This document shows positions 1-9,200 of a stretch of 63,002 nucleotides of DNA, piece by piece. The notes under the pieces are model-generated. The model made no database searches, was not told the origin of the DNA, and was given only the letters and a program-made list of their open reading frames with translations. The stretch lies in the NCBI GenBank assembly GCA_964605235.1, contig CAZSBB010000037.1, forward strand, positions 1 to 63,002. The letters are read 5' to 3'. The stretch is from CAZSBB01 sp964605235 (GTDB taxonomy: Bacteria; Planctomycetota; Phycisphaerae; Phycisphaerales; Phycisphaeraceae). Position 1 is the stretch's first letter. Each line of letters begins with the position of its first letter. Position numbers and translations under genes: made by a program.

Positions 1-54
1 CGAGGGGATGACGCATTATGACATCCGGTCGCAAATGGCGCGAATCGCTCTAGC

Positions 55-73
55 CCCCGGTCACTGACCGGGG
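55..73. repeat. Perfect GC-rich inverted repeat
   Basis: CCCCGGTCA, one base, TGACCGGGG. It lies 48 bases beyond the permease stop codon, on its 3' side. No T-run follows on either strand, so it is a strong hairpin rather than a canonical terminator. The rest of 1-120 shows nothing recognisable. Confidence 0.5.
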
Positions 74-120
74 TTGCAACGCAGAACGTCAATGGGAAAA
101 TGTGCGAAAGATCCGGGGGG

Positions 121-1044
121 TCAGGCGGTCACATCAATTCGGGGGTCCACCCAGGCATACGCGACATCCACCAGCAGATTCAGCAGCACCAGCAGCGTGG
201 CGTAGGTGAGCACAACGCCCAGGATGAGGAACTGGTCTTTGTTGAGGACCGCATTGACGAAGTGCTCGCCCAGGCCGGGGATGTTGAAGACCTGTTCGAC
301 GACGAATGAGCCGGTGAGAGTGATTGCCGCCGCTGGCCCCAGATAGCTGAGCACAGGCAGGAAGGCGTTCTTCAAAGCATGGCGAAACAGCGCCTGCGAG
401 CGGGTGAGTCCCTTGGCGCGGGCGGTGCGGATGTAGTCGCTGCTCATCACATCCGCCAAACCCAGCCGCACCAGCCGGGCGATGTAGGCCGCCGGCTGGG
501 CGCACAGCGCCAGCGCGGGGAGCACCAGATGTTTGGGCGTCCCCCATCCGCCGGGCGGAAACCACGGCAGCAGCGCCGCGAACACCGCCAGCAGGACCGA
601 GCCCGTGACAAAGGTGGGCAAGCTCACCCCCAGCAAGGCGGCCGCAAGCGAGCCCATATCCAGCACCGTGCCCGGCCGCAGCGCGCCGATCACCCCGGCC
701 GTCAATCCCAGCGCCAGCGCCAGCACCAGCGCCAGCGCGCCCAGCGTCGCCGAGACGGGCAATCCCGCGCCGATGATGTCATTGACCGTCTGGTCGGCAT
801 ACTGCAGGCTCGGTCCAAACGATCCCCTGGTCACCACGTTCTTGAGATAGCTGCCGCAGAACGCCCACGGGTCATGCAGGTTGTATTGCCGCAGCATCGC
901 CTGCTCAATCTCGGGCGTCGGACGGCGGTCCTCCGACTCCAATGGATTGCCGGGGATGAGCCACGCCAGCGCGAAGGTCACCGCGAACACCACCGCAATG
1001 ATCAGCGGCAGTTGCAGCAGGCGCAGGGTGAGGAAACGCAGCAT
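121..1044 (-). CDS. OppB/DppB-type ABC transporter permease
   Basis: Integral membrane subunit of a peptide- or oligosaccharide-type ABC importer; 307 aa, normal for the family. An N-terminal membrane segment (about 9-31) is followed by a periplasmic stretch and five further hydrophobic segments. The cytoplasmic EAA loop that docks the ATPase is clear at about 204-231 (YIRTARAKGLT...HALKNAFLP), and VVEQVFNIPGLGE at 248-260 is typical of OppB/DppB. The start codon has no SD but a TAAAAT hexamer 6 nt upstream. It follows araB on the same strand after 88 nt. The partner permease, ATPases and binding protein are not in the window and may lie beyond its left edge. The family is certain, the substrate unknown. 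Confidence 0.93.
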   Translation of the reverse strand: MLRFLTLRLLQLPLIIAVVFAVTFALAWLIPGNPLESEDRRPTPEIEQAMLRQYNLHDPWAFCGSYLKNVVTRGSFGPSLQYADQTVNDIIGAGLPVSATLGALALVLALALGLTAGVIGALRPGTVLDMGSLAAALLGVSLPTFVTGSVLLAVFAALLPWFPPGGWGTPKHLVLPALALCAQPAAYIARLVRLGLADVMSSDYIRTARAKGLTRSQALFRHALKNAFLPVLSYLGPAAAITLTGSFVVEQVFNIPGLGEHFVNAVLNKDQFLILGVVLTYATLLVLLNLLVDVAYAWVDPRIDVTA

Positions 1045-1050
1045 AGGCGG

Positions 1051-1056
1051 ATTTTA
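1051..1056 (-). promoter_or_regulatory. Candidate leaderless -10 (TAAAAT)
   Basis: TAAAAT ends 6 nt before the permease ATG with no SD between, so transcription would begin at or next to the start codon. It would give the permease its own promoter downstream of araB. Confidence 0.45.
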
Positions 1057-1132
1057 CCGTGGCTCAGCGTCAAGGCGCAGCCGCTGCATTTGGGATGGAG
1101 GCGACGCAACCGGGAGCGAGGCGCCGTTTCAC

Positions 1133-2773
1133 TCACAGGTGGCCCAGACTAGGCAGTTGCTCGGCGAGCTTGCGATAGCGGGCGTATGCCTGGTCATACG
1201 TTTTGCGGTGATGACGATTGGGATGCACGACGCGCGGCCGACGGGCGCGGTCGGGATGATCCAGCCGCGCTTTGGCCATGGTGTTGACCGCCATGGAAAC
1301 GGACGTGAAACCCGTGGCGCTCCGGCCGGCGGCAACCGCGCCCAGAATCGCCGCGCCCAACGCCGGCCCCTGCCGACTGGGATGCACGATGACGCGCTCG
1401 CCCAGAATGTCCGCGTAAATCTGCACCAGCAGCGGATTGTGATGCGGCAAGCCCCCCGTGGCGACAAACCTGCGCACCGGCACCCCGCCGTCGCGCAGCA
1501 CGTCGACGATCCAGCGCACGCCGAACCCACTGGCTTCGAGCAGCGAACGGTAGACGTGGCCCACGTCATGGCTGAGCGTCAGCCCGGTGAACGAGCCGCG
1601 CAGGGAGCCATCCATCAGCGGGGTGCGACAGCCGTTGAACCAGTCCATGCACAGCACATCGGCGCTGCCGGCCGGCGCGGCCGCAGCCATTTCATTGAGC
1701 TTGCTGAAATCGCTCTGCCCGGCGAGCTTGCGGAACCAGTCAAACGCATCGCCCACCGCCGCCTGCCCGGTTTCGTAGCCGAAGTAGCCGGGCAGGATGC
1801 CGCCCTCCGCCACGCCGGCGATGCCGGGCGCGAGCTTCTCCACGCGGGAATTGAGCATGTGGCAACTGCTGGTGCCCATGACCATCACCAAGGTGCTCGG
1901 CTCCCCCACGCCCGCGCCAGGGACGCCGGCGTGCGCGTCAATGATCGCAGCACTCACCGGCACGCCTGCGGGCAGGCCCATGCGTTTGGCGCTGGCGGGG
2001 CAGAGTTCGCCGGCGCGTTGGCCGGGGGCGAGCAGTTTGCCGGGCATGCGGTCGCGCACGACATGCTCGAAGTCCGGATGCAGGGCCTTGCAGAAAGCCG
2101 GCGAGGGGTAGCCGGTGGCGGCGTTCCACATCGCTTTGTAGCCCGCCTGACAGGTCGAGCGCGGCAACTCATCGGCATTGCCCGCGCCCACCAGTTGCCA
2201 GACATACCAGTCGCCCGCTTCCAGCCACACCTCGGCGGCGGCGAAGACGCGCGGGGCTTGTTCGAGCGTTTCGAGCATCTTGGGGAAGAACCACTCCAGG
2301 CCGATGATCCCGCCGTAGCGCGCCAGCCAGGGTTCCCGGCGGTGGCGCGCCAGCTCGTTGATGCGCTGGGTCTGCGTCTTGGCGCCGTGATGTTTCCACA
2401 GCTTGGGCCAGGCGAACATGTCGTTGGCGTACCTGGGCACCTGACACAGCGGCGTGCCATCGCGCAGCGCGGGCAGCATGGTGCAACTGGTGAAGTCCAC
2501 GCCGATGCCCACGACATTGCTACCGTCGCTGCCGGCAACCTTGAGCGCCTGCTTGACGGCCTGGGCGGAAGCGTCGAGCCAATCCTGAGGATGCTGGAAG
2601 GCGTAGTCGGCGGGAATCTTCTTGCCGGTGGTTGGCAACGTGTCGGTCAGTTGACCATGCGGATAGCGCACGGCCGCGCTGCCGCGCTCCACGCCTGCGA
2701 GATCGACCAGCAAGGCGCGGACGCTTTCAGTGCCGAAGTCCAGACCCAGCGCCAGCGGTTGAGAGCGAGTCAT
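1133..2773 (-). CDS. araB: Ribulokinase (FGGY family)
   Basis: Phosphorylates L-ribulose (or a related ketopentose) with ATP in pentose catabolism. The 546 aa match the full FGGY kinase fold: N-terminal phosphate motif LGLDFGTESVRALLVD at 8-23, the ribulokinase-type central region (VDFTSCTMLP, GLEWFFPKML, AGDWYVWQL), and the C-terminal ATPase motif ATGGLPHHNPL near residue 440. The ATG start is preceded by AGGAA at suitable spacing. No araA or araD homologue is adjacent, so the pentose pathway is split elsewhere. Ribulokinase is well supported over other FGGY kinases; D- versus L-ribulose preference cannot be read from the sequence. Confidence 0.92.
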   Translation of the reverse strand: MTRSQPLALGLDFGTESVRALLVDLAGVERGSAAVRYPHGQLTDTLPTTGKKIPADYAFQHPQDWLDASAQAVKQALKVAGSDGSNVVGIGVDFTSCTMLPALRDGTPLCQVPRYANDMFAWPKLWKHHGAKTQTQRINELARHRREPWLARYGGIIGLEWFFPKMLETLEQAPRVFAAAEVWLEAGDWYVWQLVGAGNADELPRSTCQAGYKAMWNAATGYPSPAFCKALHPDFEHVVRDRMPGKLLAPGQRAGELCPASAKRMGLPAGVPVSAAIIDAHAGVPGAGVGEPSTLVMVMGTSSCHMLNSRVEKLAPGIAGVAEGGILPGYFGYETGQAAVGDAFDWFRKLAGQSDFSKLNEMAAAAPAGSADVLCMDWFNGCRTPLMDGSLRGSFTGLTLSHDVGHVYRSLLEASGFGVRWIVDVLRDGGVPVRRFVATGGLPHHNPLLVQIYADILGERVIVHPSRQGPALGAAILGAVAAGRSATGFTSVSMAVNTMAKARLDHPDRARRPRVVHPNRHHRKTYDQAYARYRKLAEQLPSLGHL

Positions 2774-2830
2774 GCGGACGATTCCTGTGCGGCGGGAGCG
2801 AGGGAAGATTGATTAACAAAATCCAATAAC

Positions 2831-2938
2831 TACCACCAAGGCACAGAGAACACGGAGAGAAACATGAGCAGGAACGCAGCCCCAGATGCCTGTCATACTC
2901 GGTGCGCATTCCTCGGTGTTCTCTTTGCTTCTGTGGTT
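2831..2938. repeat. Inverted repeat of the 'CACAGAGAACACGGAG' type
   Basis: The left arm at about 2831-2859 (CACCAAGGCACAGAGAACAC...) is mirrored by the right arm at 2911-2938 (CCTCGGTGTTCTCTTTGC...), separated by about 50 nt. Similar sequences are, from general knowledge, a common dispersed intergenic palindrome in many bacteria. It fills the 184-nt gap between the araB start and the end of the upstream membrane-protein gene. Confidence 0.6.
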
Positions 2939-2957
2939 TTGCATTTGCAAAGGTGAT

Positions 2958-3845
2958 CTAGACGACGACAGCTTTGCTGGTCTCAAAGCTGTGCGCCAGC
3001 CCGATGCCGAGCGTGACGCCCGCGACTCCTGCGGATGCGTAGTGAATGGGCAGCGCCAGCGCCAGCCCAGTCAGGTGCTGGCCGGCCGTGCTGCTGGTGG
3101 CGGAAAACCAGCCGGCGAAAACCTGGTCGGCATCCGGATAGCGCAGTGCGACATAGCTATACGCCAGCACCGCCACCAGAGCGGGACTGAGCAGCAGACC
3201 CACCGGATTCGTCGGGGCAAAGTTCATCTGCGCCACCATGCTGCCCACGGTGAACGCGACCAGCAGACTGCCGACCACCTGACCCGACACGCTGCTGCGC
3301 AGCAGCATGTGACCCAGCAGCGCCGCGATGACGGTGCTCACCAGCCCCGCGCCCAGCGACTTGCTGCCGGGCACCAGGCGCAGCTCCGTGTCCAGCCCCA
3401 GGTGATCATTGAACGCCAAGGCCGGCATCCGCGCCCGCAACGGCGCGCGCAGCCGGGCGATGACCGCCACCATCAGGAGCACGCCCATGAACCACAGCAA
3501 CGTCTCCCCCGCCAGCGCCAGGTAGTCATCCGGCAGCGTTGCGCGGTACATCCAACCATCAATCGGCCCACCCCAGACCGCCAGCATCAACAGCGCCATG
3601 GAAGAAGCAAACAAACCCGCCAGGGGATGCCCGGTGGCGGCCACCAGCAACCCCAGCCCCAGCGCCGGGAGCCCCGCCAGCAGAATCGCCAGCAGCGCCA
3701 TGACCGGCCCGGTGTGCGCCCCCAATAAGCTCAGACCGCTGCCGCCGTCGCTGGCGCGCAACATCGGCCCCACGCCGATCCAGCACGCGCCGCCGGCGAT
3801 GATCGCCACCAGGATGAGCAGCCGTTGCCGCAACGTGGGCAGCAT
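2958..3845 (-). CDS. Polytopic membrane protein, function unknown
   Basis: 295 aa with seven or eight hydrophobic segments, starting at about 7-25 and 43-70, with short Gly/Ala/Leu-rich loops. The C-terminal half (from about residue 160) reads as four helices with a conserved-looking FAPTNPVGLLLSP loop. I recognise no catalytic or transport signature. The ATG has a strong SD (GGAAGGGG, about 6 nt). It is a single gene, divergent from the VOC gene at 4039. Coding is supported by a full-length hydrophobic pattern and a good start; function is not assignable. Confidence 0.75.
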   Translation of the reverse strand: MLPTLRQRLLILVAIIAGGACWIGVGPMLRASDGGSGLSLLGAHTGPVMALLAILLAGLPALGLGLLVAATGHPLAGLFASSMALLMLAVWGGPIDGWMYRATLPDDYLALAGETLLWFMGVLLMVAVIARLRAPLRARMPALAFNDHLGLDTELRLVPGSKSLGAGLVSTVIAALLGHMLLRSSVSGQVVGSLLVAFTVGSMVAQMNFAPTNPVGLLLSPALVAVLAYSYVALRYPDADQVFAGWFSATSSTAGQHLTGLALALPIHYASAGVAGVTLGIGLAHSFETSKAVVV

Positions 3846-4038
3846 GAGAAACCCCTTCCAAACCGTGAGGCGTCAGCGTACCGGATGGGCGAAGGGCGGG
3901 CAATGCACCGACGCCAGCGCTGATGCGGAATCAGGCTGCGGTATGCTGCACAACCCAGGCTTGGCTGTCTCCTCGACGCTATGACCTTGAACACCATCCC
4001 AACGGCTTACCTTCTACAACTGCAAAAGGAACCCCGCC

Positions 4039-4419
4039 ATGCAATTCGCCCCGCCCGTGCCCATCCTGCGCAGCTTTGATGAAGCCCGCGCCAAGCAGCA
4101 TTACGTGGACTACCTGGGCTTTCGCATCGACTGGGCGCATCGCTTTGCGGACGATCTGCCGCTCTACATGCAGCTCACGCGCGGCCACTGCGTGCTGCAT
4201 CTGTCCGAACACCACGGCGACTGTTGCCCCGGCGCCCAGGTGCGCATCCAGGTGACGGACCTCGACGCGCTGCATCAGGAGCTGAGCGCCAAGCAGTACA
4301 AATACGCCCGGCCCGGCATCGAAACCATGCCCTGGGGTGAGCGCTCCCTGCAGGTGGCGGACCCGTTTGGCAATCGGTTGACGTTCTTTCAGCCGCTCGC
4401 GCAGTCGGCTGGCGGTTGA
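4039..4419 (+). CDS. VOC/glyoxalase-superfamily protein (bleomycin-resistance type)
   Basis: 126 aa, one VOC module of two beta-alpha-beta-beta-beta units. FDEARAKQHYVDYLGF, MQLTRGHCVLHLSEH and VADPFGNRLTFFQP are the usual landmarks of bleomycin-resistance-like dioxygenase-fold proteins. Such proteins are small cytosolic dimers that bind a metal or sequester a drug; the ligand here is unknown. It starts at ATG with AAAGGA about 9 nt upstream, and a TATGCT hexamer at 3942-3947 could be its -10 element. Monocistronic, divergent from 3845 and convergent with 4926. Confidence 0.85.
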   Translation: MQFAPPVPILRSFDEARAKQHYVDYLGFRIDWAHRFADDLPLYMQLTRGHCVLHLSEHHGDCCPGAQVRIQVTDLDALHQELSAKQYKYARPGIETMPWGERSLQVADPFGNRLTFFQPLAQSAGG

Positions 4420-4440
4420 CGTTTTCCGCAGGGGCAAGCT

Positions 4441-4926
4441 TCAGCGCGTCAGCGTCACCGCATGGGCGGTGGGCGCCCAGAGCATCAGGGCGATGGAGAT
4501 GACGTAGGCCGTGAGCCCCAGCATCAGCAGCACGATGCCCACGCGGTAGCACTGGAGTTTGCGGTCGCGGTACGCCAGGCACTGGTCGAGCCAGGGTTCG
4601 AGCAGTTGGCCCGGTTGCTGGGTGATCCAGCGCAGGTGCAGCACGCCCCAGACCACTACCGCCGCCGCCAGCAAGGTGAAGCTGATGCCGGTGATGATGG
4701 CGAGTTGCGCCAGGCGACTGGTGCCGGCAATGATGCGGCCGGAGAACCCGGTGGTAGTGACCACGATGCCGCAGAGGCCCAGCAGCATCTGAGCGCGGGA
4801 GGTCAGGGCGGCAAACTGGCGGTCGAGCAGGTCCATCGCGCCGCGCGGATCATCGGGGCCGTACAGCTTGAGCAGGCGTTGCACTTCCTGGGCGCGGGTC
4901 AATGGTTGATCAGGCGTAATGGGCAT
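4441..4926 (-). CDS. Small membrane protein with N-terminal helix and three TM segments
   Basis: 161 aa. A cytosolic helical N-terminus (1-45, with LLDRQFAALTSRAQMLLGLCG leading into the membrane) precedes a TM pair (about 46-90) and, after an amphipathic linker, a third TM (about 128-150). No enzyme motif is visible. The layout loosely resembles the SLATT/PycTM class of membrane effector domains, but no nucleotide cyclase, NUDIX or other defence partner is adjacent, so that stays a topology remark. TATCAT lies 10 nt before the ATG and no SD is seen. It converges with the VOC gene, 21 nt apart. Confidence 0.7.
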   Translation of the reverse strand: MPITPDQPLTRAQEVQRLLKLYGPDDPRGAMDLLDRQFAALTSRAQMLLGLCGIVVTTTGFSGRIIAGTSRLAQLAIITGISFTLLAAAVVVWGVLHLRWITQQPGQLLEPWLDQCLAYRDRKLQCYRVGIVLLMLGLTAYVISIALMLWAPTAHAVTLTR

Positions 4927-4977
4927 GTCGCGGGTGATGATACCACTTGCCCGGCGCGCGTCAGGCGTCGGCAGCGC

Positions 4978-5940
4978 TCACAGCAGATGCCAGTGCAGCG
5001 CCAGCATCAGGCACAGGGGAATGGTGATGAGCGCCACCAGCGAGGAGCCCAGCACCACGCGCAGGGCGGTGGCGGTGTCCCCGCCGTAGACCTTCGCCAT
5101 CACGATGGGGAACACGGCGGCGGGCATGGCGGCCTGGATCACCACCACGCGGCGCAGCTCCACCGGCAGCGGCATGAACGCGGCAATCAGGAAGAACAGC
5201 GCCGGGATCAACGCCAGCCGCAGCAGGGCGCCCGCCACCAGGGGCGCGATGCCGGTGGTCAGGCTGCGGCGGTCGAAGTGATCCGCCACGGTGGCGCCGA
5301 TCATCAGCAAACCCATGGGCACGGCACAGGCCCCCAGCATGCCCGCGACCTTGTCGACCATGGTGGGAATGTGGGCGTGCAAGCCGGTGAGGTTCAACCC
5401 CAGCGACAAAGCGATCGCCAGCACCGGCGGGTTGATGAAGCTGCGCCACCAGCTTTTGCCCAGGGTGCCGCAGAGGGTGAACATGCCCATGGTCCACAGG
5501 GCGGTTTCGACGCCGATGTTGTGCACCAGCAGGACGCCCAGCGTGCCGTCGTCGGCGAACTTGCTCATGACCAGGGGTATGGGGATGTAGCCCCAGTTGT
5601 ACGTGCCGGCGCAGAAAGCGAACGTCCGGCGTTCGGCGGGCTCGCGTAAACCGATGCGCCGGCCCAGCAGCCGGGTAAACAGCAGACCCACCGCGTAGCC
5701 CAGACACAGCGTGCCGTAGCCAACCACCGGCGGCAACCACATGTCCGCGAGATTCAGCATGCGCGGGTTGCCCACCAGCACATCGAAGATGAAGCAAGGC
5801 ATGAGGATGCGAATGACCAGCTTGAGCAGGCTGTCGTCGGCTTCATGGGTCAGCCAGTTGAGCCGGCGCGCACCGCCGCCGATCGCCATCGCGACGAAGA
5901 CGGGAAACACCACCACGATGAGTTCGATCCAACGGTCCAT
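4978..5940 (-). CDS. AEC-family (auxin efflux carrier-like) transporter
   Basis: 320 aa, the usual size for bacterial AEC permeases such as malonate/malate carriers. About ten TM segments in two bundles, with family-typical elements: ILMPCFIFDVLVG in the first bundle, TYNWGYIPIPLV near the first crossover, PMGLLMIGATVADHF and AAMPAAVFPIVMAKVYGG in the second. I chose ATG 5940 because the open frame upstream to 6162 is hydrophilic, Arg-rich and lacks AEC character. CGCTACGCT lies about 12 nt upstream as a possible -10. Divergent from the heparinase-fold gene. Confidence 0.88.
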   Translation of the reverse strand: MDRWIELIVVVFPVFVAMAIGGGARRLNWLTHEADDSLLKLVIRILMPCFIFDVLVGNPRMLNLADMWLPPVVGYGTLCLGYAVGLLFTRLLGRRIGLREPAERRTFAFCAGTYNWGYIPIPLVMSKFADDGTLGVLLVHNIGVETALWTMGMFTLCGTLGKSWWRSFINPPVLAIALSLGLNLTGLHAHIPTMVDKVAGMLGACAVPMGLLMIGATVADHFDRRSLTTGIAPLVAGALLRLALIPALFFLIAAFMPLPVELRRVVVIQAAMPAAVFPIVMAKVYGGDTATALRVVLGSSLVALITIPLCLMLALHWHLL

Positions 5941-6240
5941 GGCCAGCCCAGCAGCGTAGCGGATAGGCGGGACGGAGCAAGCGGCGGGGTCGAGTTGACC
6001 GGAGGAACCCGCCGACTGGCGTCGGCGGCGTGAAACGAATGGACGCTGACCGTCGGAGTTGTCGAGGCGGGTTGTCGTATGCTCCCGCGCATACGCGCTT
6101 GCATTCCGCGCAAACCCTCCACCGGCAAAACCACTTTCGACATCGCTGCACTGCCGGTACAATGCTGGCTCGTTGCTCGTACGGACGTCGCTCTGACATC
6201 GTGCGTGTGTCGTCCTCTCCCGGCTGACAGGAATCCCTCC
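5941..6240. other. 300-nt divergent intergenic region
   Basis: Separates the AEC gene from the heparinase-fold gene. It contains a candidate rightward promoter at 6137-6163 and an SD-like AGGAA before 6241. Open frames running through it are low-complexity Arg/Ser-rich and I consider them non-coding. Confidence 0.5.
6137..6163 (+). promoter_or_regulatory. Candidate promoter TCGACA-15-TACAAT
   Basis: TCGACA at 6137-6142 and TACAAT at 6158-6163, spacer 15 nt, giving a leader of about 70 nt to ATG 6241. The -10 match is good, the spacer slightly short. Confidence 0.4.
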
Positions 6241-9200
6241 ATGACCCGATGCGTGCGTGCCCCCCAGCGGTTGTTGCCGACTTTTTGTCTATTCGTTAAA
6301 GCAGCGGTGATTGCTCTCCTGCTGGGCGCGGCGACGCCGGCGCTGGCGTGGTGGGACACGGTGTTGACCACCGTGCGCCCGGTGCCGCTGGTGCAGGAGT
6401 TCGAAGCCGAAACGCTGACCTCGGGGACCGGGCTGACAGCCGTCGCCGACGCGCAGGCAAACGGCGGGCGCGGCGGTCAGGCAGTGCAACTGGAAACCAA
6501 CGGCAAGCCGCTGCAGGTGAAGGTCGAGATCAAGCAACCGGGCGTTTACGCGCTGTTCGTCATCGCCCGCGGCAGCAATGACCAGTGGGGCCGGACGATT
6601 CTGCAATTCACCGCGCGCCATGAGCAGTCTCAGCAGGCGAACACCTGGACCATGCTGGCGGCCTACCGCGAGCGCTATGCCGCCGCCGGGACGTTGTACT
6701 TCCCCGCCGATGCCGCCGGGACCTACACGCTGAGCGTGCAGCTGGTCGACCGCATGCCCCCCAGCGCCACCCGGGAGAAGTGGCTGCATCACCTGATCGA
6801 TCCCCAGACGCTGATGCTCGCCAAAGACACGCCCACCGCCCCGCTGCTGGTGGATCGGCTGGAGCTGCGCGACGCGCTGGGCAACTGTCCGGGCGTGGCG
6901 GTCAAGACCCAGCGCACGCTGACCAGCGACGCCCAACTCGCCAGGCTGCGCGCCGATTTTGCCGCCGAGTATCCCCAGCGCAAGGACCAGCGTCTGCCGA
7001 TGGGCACGGGTCACATCAAGCTCAGCGACCTGTCCGCACGTGACGCCGCCGGCCGGCGCGCCCGCGCGGAGGAGCTCTGGGCGCAGACGCCGGATTTCAA
7101 CATGCACGTCACCCATAGCTCCGCGCATCCCTATGGCGTGATCATCGGGCGCGACCGCACCGGGCAGATCGCCGACGCCGCGAGCATTTATCAACTGGCG
7201 GGCAACACCGAAGCCGCCTGGGACGGCGCGGTGCTGCTGTGCGCGGTGGCGTGGCGCTGGCCGGGCGTGGATTATCACGCGCAGGGCGTGGGCAAGTTCA
7301 CCAACATCGACACCGGCGCGCAGGCCTTCGGCTTCAGCCAGCCCACCGGGAAAAACGTCTACCGCGGCTGGGCAGGCCGGGACACCGAACGCCTGGTCAC
7401 CAGCTACGACCAGCTTTTTGACTACATCAAGGACAACCAGGAGCTGGCGGATTTCCTGCACACCCGCATCGCCTGGATCAAAACCCCCGCCGACGTGCGC
7501 AAGCTGCTTGATGTCTATCTGCTCCAGTCCAGTTGGGACAACGCCAACCGCGATTACATCTCCGGCGGCGACAGCGTCAAGGCGCTGATTCCCCTGGTCC
7601 AGGGCGTCAGCCCCGTCAGCGACCGCATGCTCGACGAAGGCCTCTTCACCAAGATGAACATGAACATGACCTTCGCCGGCGGCATCGACGACCAGGCGAT
7701 CTGTTCCTACAACCGCGACGGCGTGCACTACATCGGCTCGACCGGCTACGTCGGCAACGACCTGCAGGAGATTGCCGAGCTGCTCCACCGCTACCGCAGC
7801 GCCGGCGGGGCGGCACGCTATGACCTGCTGGATGAACAGCTCTATCCCCACATGGCGCAGTCCATGGCCACCGTGCAAGGCCTGCGCGCCGCCGGGGGCT
7901 TTGCCATCATCGTCGGCGACGCCATGGACCTCCGCCGCACCCGCGAAGCCGACATCCCCGCCCAGCCTTCACGCGTGCTGGGCGGCTTCGGCCAAACCGT
8001 GCTGGAAAACAACCAGTTTCAGGCGAACCCGCTGAACATGAACGCCGCGGCGATCCACTTCGGCATCGGGCGCGGGCACGCCCATCAGGACACGCTCAAC
8101 CTCGAACTGTTCGCCCACGGCGCCCGCATGGCGCCGGACCTCGGCGGCCGCCATGAAGGCAAGAACACGGGTTCGCCCAACATGCGCTGGAACAAAGTCC
8201 ACAACCTTGTGGAAGTCGACCAGCGCAACTTCGAAAACAGCTACCCCGGCTCCACCGTCAGCGGCACCGGTTGGAACACCGGCTTCGCCCCCCTGCCCGG
8301 GGCGCAGTACATGGCGCACGCCGCCCGCGCCACCAGCCATCCCGACGTATCCACCTACGCCCGCCAGACCACGCTCATCAGCGTGGACCAGCGCAACAGC
8401 TATGTGTTCGACGTCTTTCGCGTCGCCGGCGGCAGCACGCACACCTACTGCTTCCACGGCGTGCCCACCGAGCAACTGAAGGTCAATGCCGACCTGCATG
8501 ACGCCAGCAGCGCCCAGGCAGTCGAATACCTGCGCAAGCATTACGACGGCACGCGTAAGGAAGGCGTCACCCCCGCGCTGCTCGAAGCTGACTGGTCCAT
8601 GAATCCCGGCTTGCAGAAGGCTTACCAGGGCGCTGGCTTTGAACCTGACCGTCCGGCAGTGACCCGCCTGAGCCTCTTCGGCCAGCAGGGTCAGTTGCTG
8701 ATGATCGGCAACGCGTATTCCGAAGCGTACAACTACAACTTCCCGTTCCTTTACGTGCAGGGCCATCAGGACGGCGGCGCCAAGCAGAGCGTGTATCCGG
8801 CGGTGATCGAGATGTACGCCGGCACGCCCTTTATTGCCAGCAAAGCGCAACTGCCCATCAGCAACGCCGGTTCGGACGCCGCCGCCGCGGTGGCGTTGCA
8901 GGTGGACCTTCCCCAGGGTCAGCAGGATGTGCTGTACGCCAGTGCCGCGCCGCAGACCGCCCAGCAGGTCGCCGGGAAACACCCGATGCAGGTCGCCGGG
9001 CGCATGGCGTTGGTTCGCCGCGATGGTGACGGCGTCGCGCTGGCGCAGCTCGTGGGCGGCGCCACGCTCAAAGCCGCCGACGTGGAAATTCTGTTGCCCC
9101 AGGCGAGTTACGTCGGCCAGGTGCAGCGCGTTGATTATCCCCAGCGCAGTCTGACCGTCGCCGGCGCCTGGCCCACCCGGCTGCTGCGCGGCGCGGTGGT

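Noticed and set aside
881..2812. 643-codon open frame on the plus strand opposite araB
   Set aside because: Antisense shadow of a clear ribulokinase gene; the translation is His/Arg/Gly-rich low complexity with no domain. High GC removes stops from other frames.
6079..6240. 54 extra N-terminal codons for the heparinase-fold protein
   Set aside because: They precede a proper signal peptide at ATG 6241 and overlap the candidate promoter.
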